64,000 nucleotides of DNA from Streptomyces sp. NBC_01669 (GCF_026339735.1 NZ_JAPEQG010000001.1:6076001-6140000), one strand, 5' to 3'. Shown: positions 23,975 through 32,516, counted from the first letter of the stretch. Notes: generated by a model from the sequence alone, not told the origin. A program made the numbers and translations.

Positions 23975-25465
23975 ATGACATCGACATCCGAGGCAACTCC
24001 ACGTTCCGTACCCAGTAAAGACGGCACCACTGACAACGGCGTCACGGACGGACGTCCCGGCCGGCTGCTCGCCCTGGTCCTGGCCGCCCAGTTCATGGCC
24101 CTGCTCGACACCTTCATCGTCAATGTCGCCGCCCCGACGATCCGCACCGAACTCGGCGCCTCCGGTGCCGGGTTACAGCTCGTCGTGGCCGGCTACACCA
24201 TTACGTACGCCGTTCTGCTGATCACCGGCGCCAGGCTCGGGGGGCTGCTCGGCCACGGCCGTGCCCATCTGGCCGGGCTCACGGTCTTCACCGCCGCCTC
24301 ACTCGCCTGCGGACTGGCGGCGGACACCGGACAGTTGATCGCCTTCCGGCTGATCCAGGGGATGGGTGCGGCGGTGATGATTCCGCAGGTGCTCAGCCTG
24401 ATCCAGCGGCACTTCACCGGTGCGGCGCGGATCCGGGCGCTCGGTGCCTACAGCGCGGTGCTCGCCACCGGCGCGGCCGCCGGGCAGGTCGTGGGCGGGG
24501 TGCTGGTCAGCGCCGACCTGTTCGGGGCGGGTTGGCGGCCGGTCTTCCTGGTGAACGTACCGATCGGGCTGGTTCTGCTGGTGCTCGGCCGACGCGTGCT
24601 GCCACGCGAACCGCGTACGGGGCAGGCCAGGGAGGAAGCGCGGGCCCGCGGGCTCGATCTGCCGGGCCTGGTCCTTCTCACCGCCGCCGTCACACTGTTC
24701 GCCGTGCCCCTCGTCCTCGGGCAGGAGTTGGACTGGCCGGCCTGGTCCTGGGGCTGCCTGCTCGCCTCCGTCGTGTTCTTCGCCGGGTTCGTCGCGTACG
24801 AGACACGGCTGGCCGCGGCCGGGGGCGCACCCCTGATCGCCCTCAGGGTGCTGCGTATTCCCCAAATCGCGTCGGCGGCGCTGCGGATTCTGCTGGTGAT
24901 GGCGATCAACGCGGGCTTCCTCTTTGCGATGACGCTGCACGTCCAGGGCGGTCTCGGCTACTCGGCGCTGCGTGCCGGGCTGATGTTCGCACCGACCGCG
25001 GTTGCCTTCGGTGCCGTCGGGCTGACCTGGCGCCGGTGGCCCACGGGTCTCCAAAGGGTCCTGGTTCCGGGCGGGTTCGTCCTGGTCGCCGTCGCCTCGG
25101 TGGGGGTCGGGCTGGTGATGCGCGACGGCGGGGACGGCGGATTCATGCTGTATGCGGCTTTGGTCGTCATGGGGATCGGCATGTCGCTGGGATTCAGTCC
25201 CCTCCTCACGCGCGCACTGGCCAACGTGCGGCCCGAGGACGCCGCCGACGCGAGTGGTGTGCTGGTGACCGTCACCCAGCTGGGTCAGCTCATCGGTGTC
25301 GCGACGTTCGGCACGCTGTACCTCAACCGCCTTGATACGCCAGGGGCGCACGGGTCAAGCCATGCGCTGTGGGTGTGCGCCCTCGCGCTGTCGGCGGCCG
25401 CGATCGTGGGCGTGTCGGTCGGTCTCGTGAGGCGTCGGCAACGGGTCGATTCTCAGCAGGGCTGA
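23975..25465 (+). CDS. MFS drug:H+ antiporter, DHA2 (14-TM) type, with a TTA codon
   Basis: 496 aa polytopic membrane protein. N-terminal LDTFIVNVAAPTI and the loop GARLGGLLGHGRAHL (MFS motif A) followed by RLIQGMGAAVMIP mark it as DHA2 family, which exports drugs, dyes or endogenous metabolites. About 14 hydrophobic segments fit. Residue 67 (Leu, 24173-24175) is TTA, which in Streptomyces needs the developmentally regulated bldA tRNA, so full expression is probably restricted to late growth. Divergent from an MmyB-like regulator that most likely controls it. ATG 23975 chosen because upstream in-frame sequence lies in the regulator's coding region. Confidence 0.88.
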   Translation: MTSTSEATPRSVPSKDGTTDNGVTDGRPGRLLALVLAAQFMALLDTFIVNVAAPTIRTELGASGAGLQLVVAGYTITYAVLLITGARLGGLLGHGRAHLAGLTVFTAASLACGLAADTGQLIAFRLIQGMGAAVMIPQVLSLIQRHFTGAARIRALGAYSAVLATGAAAGQVVGGVLVSADLFGAGWRPVFLVNVPIGLVLLVLGRRVLPREPRTGQAREEARARGLDLPGLVLLTAAVTLFAVPLVLGQELDWPAWSWGCLLASVVFFAGFVAYETRLAAAGGAPLIALRVLRIPQIASAALRILLVMAINAGFLFAMTLHVQGGLGYSALRAGLMFAPTAVAFGAVGLTWRRWPTGLQRVLVPGGFVLVAVASVGVGLVMRDGGDGGFMLYAALVVMGIGMSLGFSPLLTRALANVRPEDAADASGVLVTVTQLGQLIGVATFGTLYLNRLDTPGAHGSSHALWVCALALSAAAIVGVSVGLVRRRQRVDSQQG

Positions 25466-25667
25466 CCCCCTTGCGGGGTCATGGCAGAATCGGACCGCCG
25501 GAGGGGGCTACGGACCGAACGGGAGGGAGCGCGCGATGCCTGCGAGCCGCCACGAGGTCGCGGACCTGCCCCTTGTTCCCGGAGTTCCTGAAGTTCCCGG
25601 AGTTCCCGAAGAGAACGGCGGAACCTCCCGCATGTGCACAGCCCGCGGCCACGGCCGGAGCTGACCC

Positions 25668-25901
25668 ATGGGTGCACACAGGCGGAAGTGCGACTGGTGC
25701 GGCGGCGGTACGCCCATTGTCCGGGACATGGATCCGATCAATGCCGAGTACCAGTACTGGTGCGAGGAGTGTGCGCGGGCGCTGATCATAAAAGGCGACC
25801 CGATCGAGACGTACCGGGAGCTGGAGGGGGAGCCGATCTACGGACGGCTGCTGGAGGAGCACTGCACCCTGAAGCGCTTCTACTCCTTCGCGACCGCCTG
25901 A
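25668..25901 (+). CDS. 77-aa protein with two CxxC pairs (putative zinc ribbon)
   Basis: Begins MGAHRRKCDWCGGG, with the second pair in YWCEECARALI, the spacing expected for a four-cysteine zinc-binding knuckle. The rest is polar and helical (ETYRELEGEPIYGRLLEEH). GGAG lies 7 nt before the ATG. No name recognised. Could bind nucleic acid or a protein partner. It stands alone between the MFS gene and the second tRNA-Ala. Confidence 0.7.
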   Translation: MGAHRRKCDWCGGGTPIVRDMDPINAEYQYWCEECARALIIKGDPIETYRELEGEPIYGRLLEEHCTLKRFYSFATA

Positions 25902-25934
25902 GCGCCGCGTCGCACAACCTTGCAGAATTGGGGC

Positions 25935-25960
25935 AAATCGGTTCCTGTGGGAATCGATTT
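25935..25960 (+). terminator. Hairpin after the CxxC protein gene
   Basis: Stem AAATCGGTTCC / GGAATCGATTT (11 bp with one G-T pair) and loop TGTG, 34 nt after the stop. No T tract follows. Confidence 0.5.
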
Positions 25961-25989
25961 GGTGGTGGGCCGGGGTGACCGTGTAATGT
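25959..25989 (+). promoter_or_regulatory. Probable promoter of the second tRNA-Ala gene
   Basis: TTGGTG (25959-25964) and TAATGT (25984-25989), 19-nt spacer, about 40 nt before the tRNA. Different in sequence from the promoter of copy 1. Confidence 0.4.
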
Positions 25990-26027
25990 TCTCGATGTCG
26001 CCAGGGAGACCGGGCGGAACACAGCGC

Positions 26028-26100
26028 GGGGCTATAGCTCAGTTGGTAGAGCGCCTGCATGGCATGCAGGAGGTCAGGAGTTCAATTCTCCTTAGCTCCA
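26028..26100 (+). tRNA. tRNA-Ala (GGC), copy 2
   Basis: Base-for-base identical to the copy at 22768-22840 (73 nt, anticodon GGC, no encoded CCA). The 9 nt upstream (AACACAGCG-type) are also similar, while the downstream sequences differ after CA. Confidence 0.97.
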
Positions 26101-26112
26101 CAGGGAAGTAAG

Positions 26113-26149
26113 AGGAAGCGGGTCATCCGAATCGGATGACCCGCTTCCT
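26113..26149. terminator. Strong bidirectional terminator between tRNA-Ala copy 2 and the NuoF-like gene
   Basis: Perfect 18-bp inverted repeat, AGGAAGCGGGTCATCCGA against its complement, separated by 1 nt. The stretch separates a plus-strand tRNA from a minus-strand gene ending at 26179. Confidence 0.88.
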
Positions 26150-26178
26150 GTCTGTGCAGGTCAATTGCGGTCGGCACG

Positions 26179-27756
26179 TCAACTGCGGCCGCTGCCGAGA
26201 GCCTTCCGGCCGACGCCCGGCGGCAGCGCGGGTCGCTCCGCGGGCGGCTGTTCGATGCGGAGTGCCAGCGCCGGACACCGGCGCACGGCTCGCTGTGCGC
26301 GCCCCCGCAGATGCATCGGAACCGCGGCGTCCGCGAGCGCGGGATAGCCGTCGGGGCCCAGTCTGATCAGCTCCGGGACGATGTCCGCACAGAGCCCGTG
26401 GCCCTTGCAGAGCGTCCAGTCCACCGCCAGCTTCTCGCCGCTCGGGATGGACTCCTCCAGGTCCCGGTAGCCGGGCGCGGGCAGCGGGAGCACTCCGAGC
26501 GTCTCCCGGCCGCAGCCGCCGTCCAGGACATGGGCGGCCAGATCGTCCGTGAACGCGGACAGGGTCGAGGTCAGAAAGCGGGCCGACCCGTCCGGATGCT
26601 TGCAGGCTCCCCGGCCCTTGACCGCCTGGGTCACCTCGCGCAGCGCCTCCAGGGCCGCGGGACCGCCGCCGTTCAGTACGTCGGAGAGTCCGCCCGCAGC
26701 GGCCGGCAGCCCCAGCTTGCAGGGGCCGCATTGGCCCGCTGTCTCGGTGGCCAGCCAGTTCGCGATCCGCAGCGATTCCCCGATCGGGCAGGTCTCGGGC
26801 CCGATCGGCAGGATCGCGCCCGCGCCCAGCGCGCCGCCCGCCGCCGCCAAGGACGCCCGGGAGACGACGGCGTCGTGCGTGGCCACCGCGTCGATCCAGT
26901 TGCCGTGGTAGCCGCCGGTCAGCACGCCCTGAGGCAGTGGTGGTGCCCCGGCCAGCTGCAGCACGTACCGCAGGGGCACACCTGTGGGCACCTCGATGAC
27001 CATGGGGCGCGAGACGGCGCCGGAGAGGGTGAGCAGCACCGTGCCGGGCTCGTCAGGCAGGCCGGTGTGCCCGTAGCGGCGGGCACCGATCCGGGCCGCG
27101 ACGGCGAGCTGCGCGTACGTCTCCGCGTTCGACAGCAGCGTCGGGGCGCCGGCGACTCCCGACTCCGCGGCCCGCTCGCGACGGCCGGGCGGCAGGGCGG
27201 GTCCGCCGCCCGCCGCTCTGATGACGGCCGATGCCTCGCCGGAGACCATCCGCTCGGGCGTGCGCACCACGCGCGCCCGCAGCTGCTGTCCGCGCCGGTC
27301 GGACAAGCCTCGCTCGGCGAGGGCGGAGCGTATGGAGATCTCCGTGGAGTTACGCGTGACGGCGACGATCAGCGTCCGGGCGCCGAGCGCCTCGGCCGCC
27401 AGGAGGGCGCCGTCCAGGATGAGGTGCGGGGCGCGGTTCAGCAGGACGGTGTCCTTGCGGCAGGCGGGTTCGCCCTCGCTGCCGTTGATCACGACGACGG
27501 GGCGCACCCCGCGCCGGATGGACGCCCTGGCGACGGCCCGCAGCTTCTTTCCGAAGGGAAAGCCCGCACCGCCCCGGCCGCGCAGCGAGATGGTCTCGGC
27601 CAGCTCCGCGAGCCGCTCTCCGGTCATCGGTTCCAGCGGTCCGTGCACCTTCAGATGCATGGCGAGGTCGAGCCGCTCCACCAAGTCGAATCCGGTGGTC
27701 AGCTGGGGGAGGCCGACGACACGGACTTCGGGCACGTCGGGGAGGGGGAGGTTCAC
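26179..27756 (-). CDS. NuoF-like NADH-binding flavoprotein with C-terminal ferredoxin domain
   Basis: 525 aa. Resembles the 51-kDa NADH-oxidising subunit of complex I and soluble hydrogenases: FMN/NADH motifs RGRGGAGFPFGKK (~59-71) and NGSEGEPACRKD, then an SLBB-like region. The usual 4Fe-4S motif CxxCxxC...C reads AGQCGPCKLG...ACKHP, so the first cysteine is replaced by Ala. Residues ~450-505 are a small ferredoxin (CKGHGLC and RRCPAL), as in 3Fe-4S actinobacterial ferredoxins. No NuoE or NuoG partner is nearby; it is coupled (GTGA overlap, AGGAG upstream) to a b-type membrane protein. Possible role: passing electrons from NAD(P)H or ferredoxin to a membrane haem protein. The true acceptor is unknown. 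Confidence 0.82.
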   Translation of the reverse strand: MNLPLPDVPEVRVVGLPQLTTGFDLVERLDLAMHLKVHGPLEPMTGERLAELAETISLRGRGGAGFPFGKKLRAVARASIRRGVRPVVVINGSEGEPACRKDTVLLNRAPHLILDGALLAAEALGARTLIVAVTRNSTEISIRSALAERGLSDRRGQQLRARVVRTPERMVSGEASAVIRAAGGGPALPPGRRERAAESGVAGAPTLLSNAETYAQLAVAARIGARRYGHTGLPDEPGTVLLTLSGAVSRPMVIEVPTGVPLRYVLQLAGAPPLPQGVLTGGYHGNWIDAVATHDAVVSRASLAAAGGALGAGAILPIGPETCPIGESLRIANWLATETAGQCGPCKLGLPAAAGGLSDVLNGGGPAALEALREVTQAVKGRGACKHPDGSARFLTSTLSAFTDDLAAHVLDGGCGRETLGVLPLPAPGYRDLEESIPSGEKLAVDWTLCKGHGLCADIVPELIRLGPDGYPALADAAVPMHLRGRAQRAVRRCPALALRIEQPPAERPALPPGVGRKALGSGRS

Positions 27757-29078
27757 GGTCGGTCTCCTGCGGGTGCCTGCCAGGGTTCTCCGGCAGGAGG
27801 TGGATAGAGCGGCCCCGGCAACGGCGCGGTCTTGTCGACGGCGGGCAGCGGGCCGGTGGGCACATCGGCCGCGTACGGGTCGTACGGGTGCTCCTGGGCG
27901 GCCTCGTACGGGGGACGGAACGACTGGGTCTGTGCCTGGGCCGGTGGTGCGGGTGACGGGGCGGGCCAGCGTGCGGACGGTTGCTGGGGGCTGGGCCCCG
28001 GCACCGGGACCGCGGTCTCGGCGGCCCGTGAGACCGCCCGGTAGGCAGCGGATATCCCGGGGCCGGGGCCCGTGCGGGCGGGTCCGCCGGGCGGGTCCAG
28101 GTCGAAGCGTTCGGAACTGCGGGGTGGCGCCTCGTACAGCGGCGGGGCGGGCGCGGAGAGTGGCGCGCGCGGGCGGTCGAAGGATGACGGCAACGGGGTG
28201 CCGAACGGGTCCTGTCCGAGCCCGTCGAGGCCCGTGCTGCCGTAGGCGCGCTCGTCCCGGATCAGCTGCTCCCGGCCGAGATCCTCCCGCCTGAGCGTCC
28301 CCCGCCCGGCCGGAGTGACGCGCGCGGCGCCGGGCAGCGGGGACTCGCGGAGCACCGGGTCCGGTTCGGAGCCGAGGGCATCCGGCTTGGTCAGAGCGGC
28401 GACCAGCTCGCTGATCCGGCGCTTCACCGGGGGCGGCAGCTGCCGCAGGCACAGGGCGGCGGCCACCGCGAGCAGCGAGAGGCTGTACATCACGACGACC
28501 CAGGTCGCGGGCGGCCGGCCCGCGTACAGCCCGTGGATCAGCGCGGCGCACCACGCCGGGTAGGACAGTGCGTGCAGGGCGCGCCAGCGCCCCGCTGTCC
28601 GGCCCGGGGTGGCAAAGGCGCTGCGCAGCGCGCCGGTCGTGGCGGCGACCACCATGAGCAGCCCGGCCAGTGAGCCGAAGCCGATCAGCCCGGCCGTCCC
28701 GCTCACGCCGAGGCCGAAGGGGATGAGCGCGCCGAGCAGCGCCACATGTCCGAGCGCGACCTTCACGGTGACATGGAGGAGCAGGAAGCCCAGCGAGGCG
28801 GTGGCGGCGGCCCGGTGGATGCCCTGGCCGAGCAGTCGCTGCCGCGACGACAGGAACAGCCGGTCGGTGGCGATCAGGCCCCAGGCCACGGCTGCGGTGA
28901 GCGAGACCAGCGACAGGACACCGGTCGTGAAGTCGAGTGCGGCGCGCAAGTCGTCGCTCCCTGCGACGGCGAGCAGAGGGATGAGAACCAGCACGGCGAC
29001 GGTCAGCCCGCCCTGTACCGGGCGGCTCGGTCCGGAGCTCAAGGTGGGGGATGAGCGGATCTTGCGATGAGGGTTCAT
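27753..29078 (-). CDS. Cytochrome b / ferric-reductase-like membrane protein with long Pro-rich tail
   Basis: 441 aa. Residues ~25-225 have five to six transmembrane helices with histidines placed to hold haem (LLLHVTVKVALGHVALL, RALHALSYPAWCAALIHGLY), resembling the ferric-reductase-like or cytochrome b561 fold. From ~230 onward the protein is a disordered Pro/Ala/Arg tail rich in PYDPY- and PPP-type motifs. Coupled to the NuoF-like gene: the stop TGA overlaps its GTG. Together they look like a two-component membrane electron-transfer chain. ATG 29078 has GGAG 8 nt upstream. First gene of the pair, on the minus strand, divergent from leuS. Confidence 0.78.
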   Translation of the reverse strand: MNPHRKIRSSPTLSSGPSRPVQGGLTVAVLVLIPLLAVAGSDDLRAALDFTTGVLSLVSLTAAVAWGLIATDRLFLSSRQRLLGQGIHRAAATASLGFLLLHVTVKVALGHVALLGALIPFGLGVSGTAGLIGFGSLAGLLMVVAATTGALRSAFATPGRTAGRWRALHALSYPAWCAALIHGLYAGRPPATWVVVMYSLSLLAVAAALCLRQLPPPVKRRISELVAALTKPDALGSEPDPVLRESPLPGAARVTPAGRGTLRREDLGREQLIRDERAYGSTGLDGLGQDPFGTPLPSSFDRPRAPLSAPAPPLYEAPPRSSERFDLDPPGGPARTGPGPGISAAYRAVSRAAETAVPVPGPSPQQPSARWPAPSPAPPAQAQTQSFRPPYEAAQEHPYDPYAADVPTGPLPAVDKTAPLPGPLYPPPAGEPWQAPAGDRP

Positions 29079-29317
29079 GGGGGCGACTCCGAATGGTTCG
29101 GCAAAGCGGTCCCGTTGCCGCATGCTAAGTCGCTCCATACCGGCCAGTACGAGGTTTGAGCGGTTGCCCCGATAGGGGGCGTTACGCGGAGTAACCCCCG
29201 CTTCCCGGACGATCCGCCGTGGCCCGGTGCGTGCTCCGCCGCCGCCTCGCCGGTGTTCCGGCCGTCCGCCGTCGTCCACGGAGCGGAATCGCCCGGCTGC
29301 GCTCCGGGCCCGTGCGG

Positions 29318-29323
29318 TACCCT
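29318..29323 (+). promoter_or_regulatory. -10 element (TACCCT) for the leuS leader transcript
   Basis: TACCCT ends 6 nt before the ATG of the leader peptide, so the leader peptide itself is probably translated from a leaderless mRNA. No convincing -35. Confidence 0.5.
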
Positions 29324-29329
29324 GACGCC

Positions 29330-29368
29330 ATGCGTGCCGTACGCCTTCTGCTTAGCGAGCCGCGCTGA
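29330..29368 (+). CDS. leuS leader peptide (MRAVRLLLSEPR)
   Basis: 12 codons ending in TGA with three consecutive leucine codons CTT CTG CTT. CTT is rare in this genome's coding bias, which makes the run sensitive to charged leucyl-tRNA. It is followed at the expected distance by a stem and a terminator with a T5 run, 118 nt before the leuS start. Classical attenuators upstream of leuS have been predicted in some Streptomyces, as I recall from comparative work on actinobacterial amino-acid genes. Confidence 0.8.
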   Translation: MRAVRLLLSEPR

Positions 29369-29438
29369 TCAGTCCCGACCGGTGTGAATGCCTGGTTGGA
29401 ATCGGCGCGGCGTCCCCTCCTGTGCGAGGGGCTTTTTC
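29359..29438 (+). promoter_or_regulatory. Transcription attenuator of leuS
   Basis: GCCGCGCTGAT (29359-29369, over the end of the leader peptide) pairs with ATCGGCGCGGC (29401-29411). Immediately after comes the terminator CCCCTC / GAGGGG (29414-29431) followed by CTTTTTC. An alternative pairing CCGACC / GGTTGG lies between. A ribosome stalled on the leucine codons would cover the 29359 arm and re-pair the leader, letting polymerase reach leuS. The fold is drawn by eye. Confidence 0.75.
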
Positions 29439-29485
29439 GTTTCCGTAAGCGCTGGCAGATGACGATCGATGGAGCTTTGAGGATC

Positions 29486-32359
29486 ATGAGCGAGACGAAT
29501 TCCGCAGTCGACGTGGCTGCGCCGCACCGCTATACGGCGGCGATGGCCGCCGACATCGAGGCACGCTGGCAGGACTTCTGGGACGCCCACGGCACGTACG
29601 AGGCGCCGAACCCGACCGGCGATCTGGCGGGCGATGCGGAGCTGGCCGCCAGGCCGAAGAAGTTCATCATGGACATGTTCCCCTACCCCTCGGGCGCGGG
29701 CCTGCACGTCGGTCACCCGCTGGGCTACATCGCCACCGATGTCTTCGCCCGTCACCAGCGCATGACCGGGCACAACGTGCTGCACACCCTGGGCTTCGAC
29801 GCCTTCGGCCTGCCGGCGGAGCAGTACGCCGTACAGACCGGTACGCATCCGCGCGCCTCCACCGAGGCCAACATGGTCAACATGAAGTCCCAGCTGCGCC
29901 GGCTGGGCCTGGGCCACGACAAGCGCCGCTCGTTCGCGACGATCGAGGCGGAGTACTACAAGTGGACCCAGTGGATCTTCCTGCAGATCTTCAACTCCTG
30001 GTACGACACCGAGGCGGACCGGGCCCGGCCGATCGCCGACCTGGTCGCGCAGTTCGAGAACGGTGAGCGCCCGACCCCGGACGGCCGCGACTGGAGCGCG
30101 CTGAGCGCCGCCGAGCGCGCCGATGCCCTGGGCGAGTACCGCCTGGCGTACGCCTCCGACGCCCCCGTCAACTGGTCGCCGGGCCTGGGCACCGTGCTGG
30201 CCAATGAAGAGGTGACGGCCGACGGCCGTTCCGAGCGTGGCAACTTCCCCGTCTTCAAGGCCAAGCTGCGCCAGTGGAACATGCGCATCACCGCCTACGC
30301 CGACCGGCTGCTGAACGACCTGGACGGGCTGGACTGGCCCGAGGCGATCAAGCTGCAGCAGCGCAACTGGATCGGGCGTTCCGAAGGTGCGCGTGTCGAC
30401 TTCCCCGTCGACGGCGCCGGTGACATCACCGTCTTCACCACGCGCCAGGACACCCTGTTCGGTGCCACGTACATGGTGCTGGCGCCCGAGCACGAGCTGG
30501 TGGAGCGGGTCATTCCGGCCGCCTGGCCCGAGGGCACCCACCCGGTGTGGACCGGCGGACACGCGTCCCCGGCCGAGGCCGTCACCGCGTACCGCAAGCA
30601 GGCCGCCGCCAAGTCCGATGTGGAGCGCCAGGCCGAGGCCAAGGACAAGACCGGTGTCTTCACCGGTGCGTACGCGACCAACCCGGTCAGCGGCGAGAAG
30701 GTGCCTGTCTTCATCGCCGACTACGTCCTGATGGGCTACGGGACCGGCGCGATCATGGCCGTACCGGCGCACGACGCGCGCGACTTCGCGTTCGCGCGCG
30801 CCTTTGAGCTGCCGATGCGCTGCGTTGTCGAGCCGTCGGACGACCGCGGTACGGACACCTCCACGTGGGACGACGCGTTCGCCTCCTACGACGCGAAGCT
30901 GGTCAACTCCGCCAACGACGAGATCTCGCTGGACGGCCTGGGTGTCGTCGACGCCAAGGCGAAGATCACCGAGTGGCTGAAGGCGAAGGACCTGGGCGAG
31001 GGGACTGTCAATTTCCGGCTGCGCGACTGGCTGTTCAGCCGTCAGCGCTACTGGGGCGAGCCCTTCCCGATCGTCTACGACGAGGACGGCATCGCCCACC
31101 CGCTGCCCGAGTCGATGCTGCCGCTGGAGCTGCCGGAGGTCGACGACTACTCGCCGCGCACCTTCGACCCGGAGGACGCCGACACCCAGCCCGAGACTCC
31201 GCTGTCCCGGAACGCGGACTGGGTCAACGTCACGCTGGACCTGGGCGACGGCAACGGCCCGAAGAAGTACCGCCGCGAGACCAACACCATGCCCAACTGG
31301 GCCGGTTCCTGCTGGTACGAGCTGCGCTACCTGGACCCGAACAACGACCGGCAGCTGGTCGACCCGGCGATCGAGCAGTACTGGATGGGGCCGCGCGAGG
31401 GTCAGCCGACCGGTGGTGTCGACCTGTACGTGGGCGGCGCCGAGCACGCCGTACTGCACCTGCTGTACGCCCGCTTCTGGTCCAAGGTCCTCCACGACCT
31501 GGGGCACATCTCGTCGGTGGAGCCGTTCCACAAGCTGTACAACCAGGGCATGATCCAGGCCTTCGTCTACCGGGACAGCCGCGGCATCGCGGTCCCGGCG
31601 GCCGAGGTCGAGGAGCGCGACGGCACGTTCTACCACCAGGGCGAGAAGGTCAGCCGCGTCCTGGGCAAGATGGGCAAGTCCCTCAAGAACGCCGTCACGC
31701 CCGACGAGATCTGCGCCGAGTACGGGGCGGACACGCTGCGACTGTACGAGATGGCGATGGGCCCGCTGGACGTGTCGCGTCCGTGGGACACGCGCGCCGT
31801 CGTCGGCCAGTACCGACTGCTGCAGCGGCTGTGGCGCAACATCGTCGACGAGGAGACCGGTGAGGTCACCGTCGTGGACACCGAGCCCGGCGAGGACACG
31901 CTGCGCGCGCTGCACAAGGCCATCGACGGCGTCGGCCAGGACATGGCCGGGATGCGCTTCAACACCGCCATCGCCAAGGTCACCGAGCTGAACAACCACC
32001 TGACCAAGGTGGGCGGCCCGCTGTCCCGGTCCGTCGCCGAGCGGCTGGTCCTGCTGGTCGCGCCGCTGGCGCCGCACATCGCCGAGGAGCTGTGGCGCCG
32101 GCTGGGCCACACCGAGTCGGTCGTGCACCAGGACTTCCCGGTCGCCGATCCGGCGTACGTCGTGGACGAGACCGTGACCTGCGTGGTGCAGGTCAAGGGC
32201 AAGGTCAAGGCGCGGCTGGAGATCTCCCCGTCGATCTCGGACGAGGATCTGGAGGCGCTGGCCCTGGCCGACCCGGCGGTGGTCGCGGCCCTGGACGGGG
32301 CCGGGATCCGCAAGGTGATCGTGCGAGCGCCGAAGCTGGTCAACATCGTCCCCGCGTGA
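29486..32359 (+). CDS. leuS: Leucyl-tRNA synthetase
   Basis: 957 aa class Ia synthetase charging tRNA-Leu. HIGH-type motif in SGAGLHVGHPLGY (~70-80), the long editing (CP1) domain between about 240 and 450 with TRQDTLFGATY and YGTGAIMAVPAHD, and KMSKS-type signature GKMGKSLKN (~727). C-terminal anticodon-binding and tail regions are present. ATG 29486 is preceded by GGAG...GAGG; an upstream in-frame ATG at 29384 lies inside the attenuator and is rejected. Controlled by the attenuator just upstream. Confidence 0.97.
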   Translation: MSETNSAVDVAAPHRYTAAMAADIEARWQDFWDAHGTYEAPNPTGDLAGDAELAARPKKFIMDMFPYPSGAGLHVGHPLGYIATDVFARHQRMTGHNVLHTLGFDAFGLPAEQYAVQTGTHPRASTEANMVNMKSQLRRLGLGHDKRRSFATIEAEYYKWTQWIFLQIFNSWYDTEADRARPIADLVAQFENGERPTPDGRDWSALSAAERADALGEYRLAYASDAPVNWSPGLGTVLANEEVTADGRSERGNFPVFKAKLRQWNMRITAYADRLLNDLDGLDWPEAIKLQQRNWIGRSEGARVDFPVDGAGDITVFTTRQDTLFGATYMVLAPEHELVERVIPAAWPEGTHPVWTGGHASPAEAVTAYRKQAAAKSDVERQAEAKDKTGVFTGAYATNPVSGEKVPVFIADYVLMGYGTGAIMAVPAHDARDFAFARAFELPMRCVVEPSDDRGTDTSTWDDAFASYDAKLVNSANDEISLDGLGVVDAKAKITEWLKAKDLGEGTVNFRLRDWLFSRQRYWGEPFPIVYDEDGIAHPLPESMLPLELPEVDDYSPRTFDPEDADTQPETPLSRNADWVNVTLDLGDGNGPKKYRRETNTMPNWAGSCWYELRYLDPNNDRQLVDPAIEQYWMGPREGQPTGGVDLYVGGAEHAVLHLLYARFWSKVLHDLGHISSVEPFHKLYNQGMIQAFVYRDSRGIAVPAAEVEERDGTFYHQGEKVSRVLGKMGKSLKNAVTPDEICAEYGADTLRLYEMAMGPLDVSRPWDTRAVVGQYRLLQRLWRNIVDEETGEVTVVDTEPGEDTLRALHKAIDGVGQDMAGMRFNTAIAKVTELNNHLTKVGGPLSRSVAERLVLLVAPLAPHIAEELWRRLGHTESVVHQDFPVADPAYVVDETVTCVVQVKGKVKARLEISPSISDEDLEALALADPAVVAALDGAGIRKVIVRAPKLVNIVPA

Positions 32360-32417
32360 CGGGCCGGGTCTGCGGCTGACCGCCGGTTGTCGTACGGCGG
32401 TGTGAGGGCTTTCCCCT

Positions 32418-32460
32418 ACGGGCAGGTTGGGGGTTCCGACGGAACCCGCGGCCTGCCCGT
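32418..32460 (+). terminator. Terminator after leuS
   Basis: Outer stem ACGGGCAGG / CCTGCCCGT (9 bp) and inner stem GGTTCC / GGAACC, 58 nt after the leuS stop. Confidence 0.75.
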
Positions 32461-32516
32461 TCCGTTTACGGTTGAGGGGCCGGTACTCGGCAGCCGAATC
32501 GACATCGAGGGGCGTC

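Noticed and set aside
22730..26200. Integrative element bounded by the two tRNA-Ala genes
   Set aside because: No integrase, excisionase or insertion-sequence gene was found between or next to them; reported only as a duplicated tRNA with possible cargo.
29230..29440. T-box riboswitch upstream of leuS
   Set aside because: A segment before the terminator (TGGTTGGAATCGG) loosely recalls a T-box, but stem I and a specifier loop are missing and the leucine-coding leader explains the region better.
29384..29485. ATG at 29384 as an in-frame, earlier leuS start
   Set aside because: It would lie within the attenuator stem and its product has no resemblance to LeuS N-termini; ATG 29486 gives the expected start.
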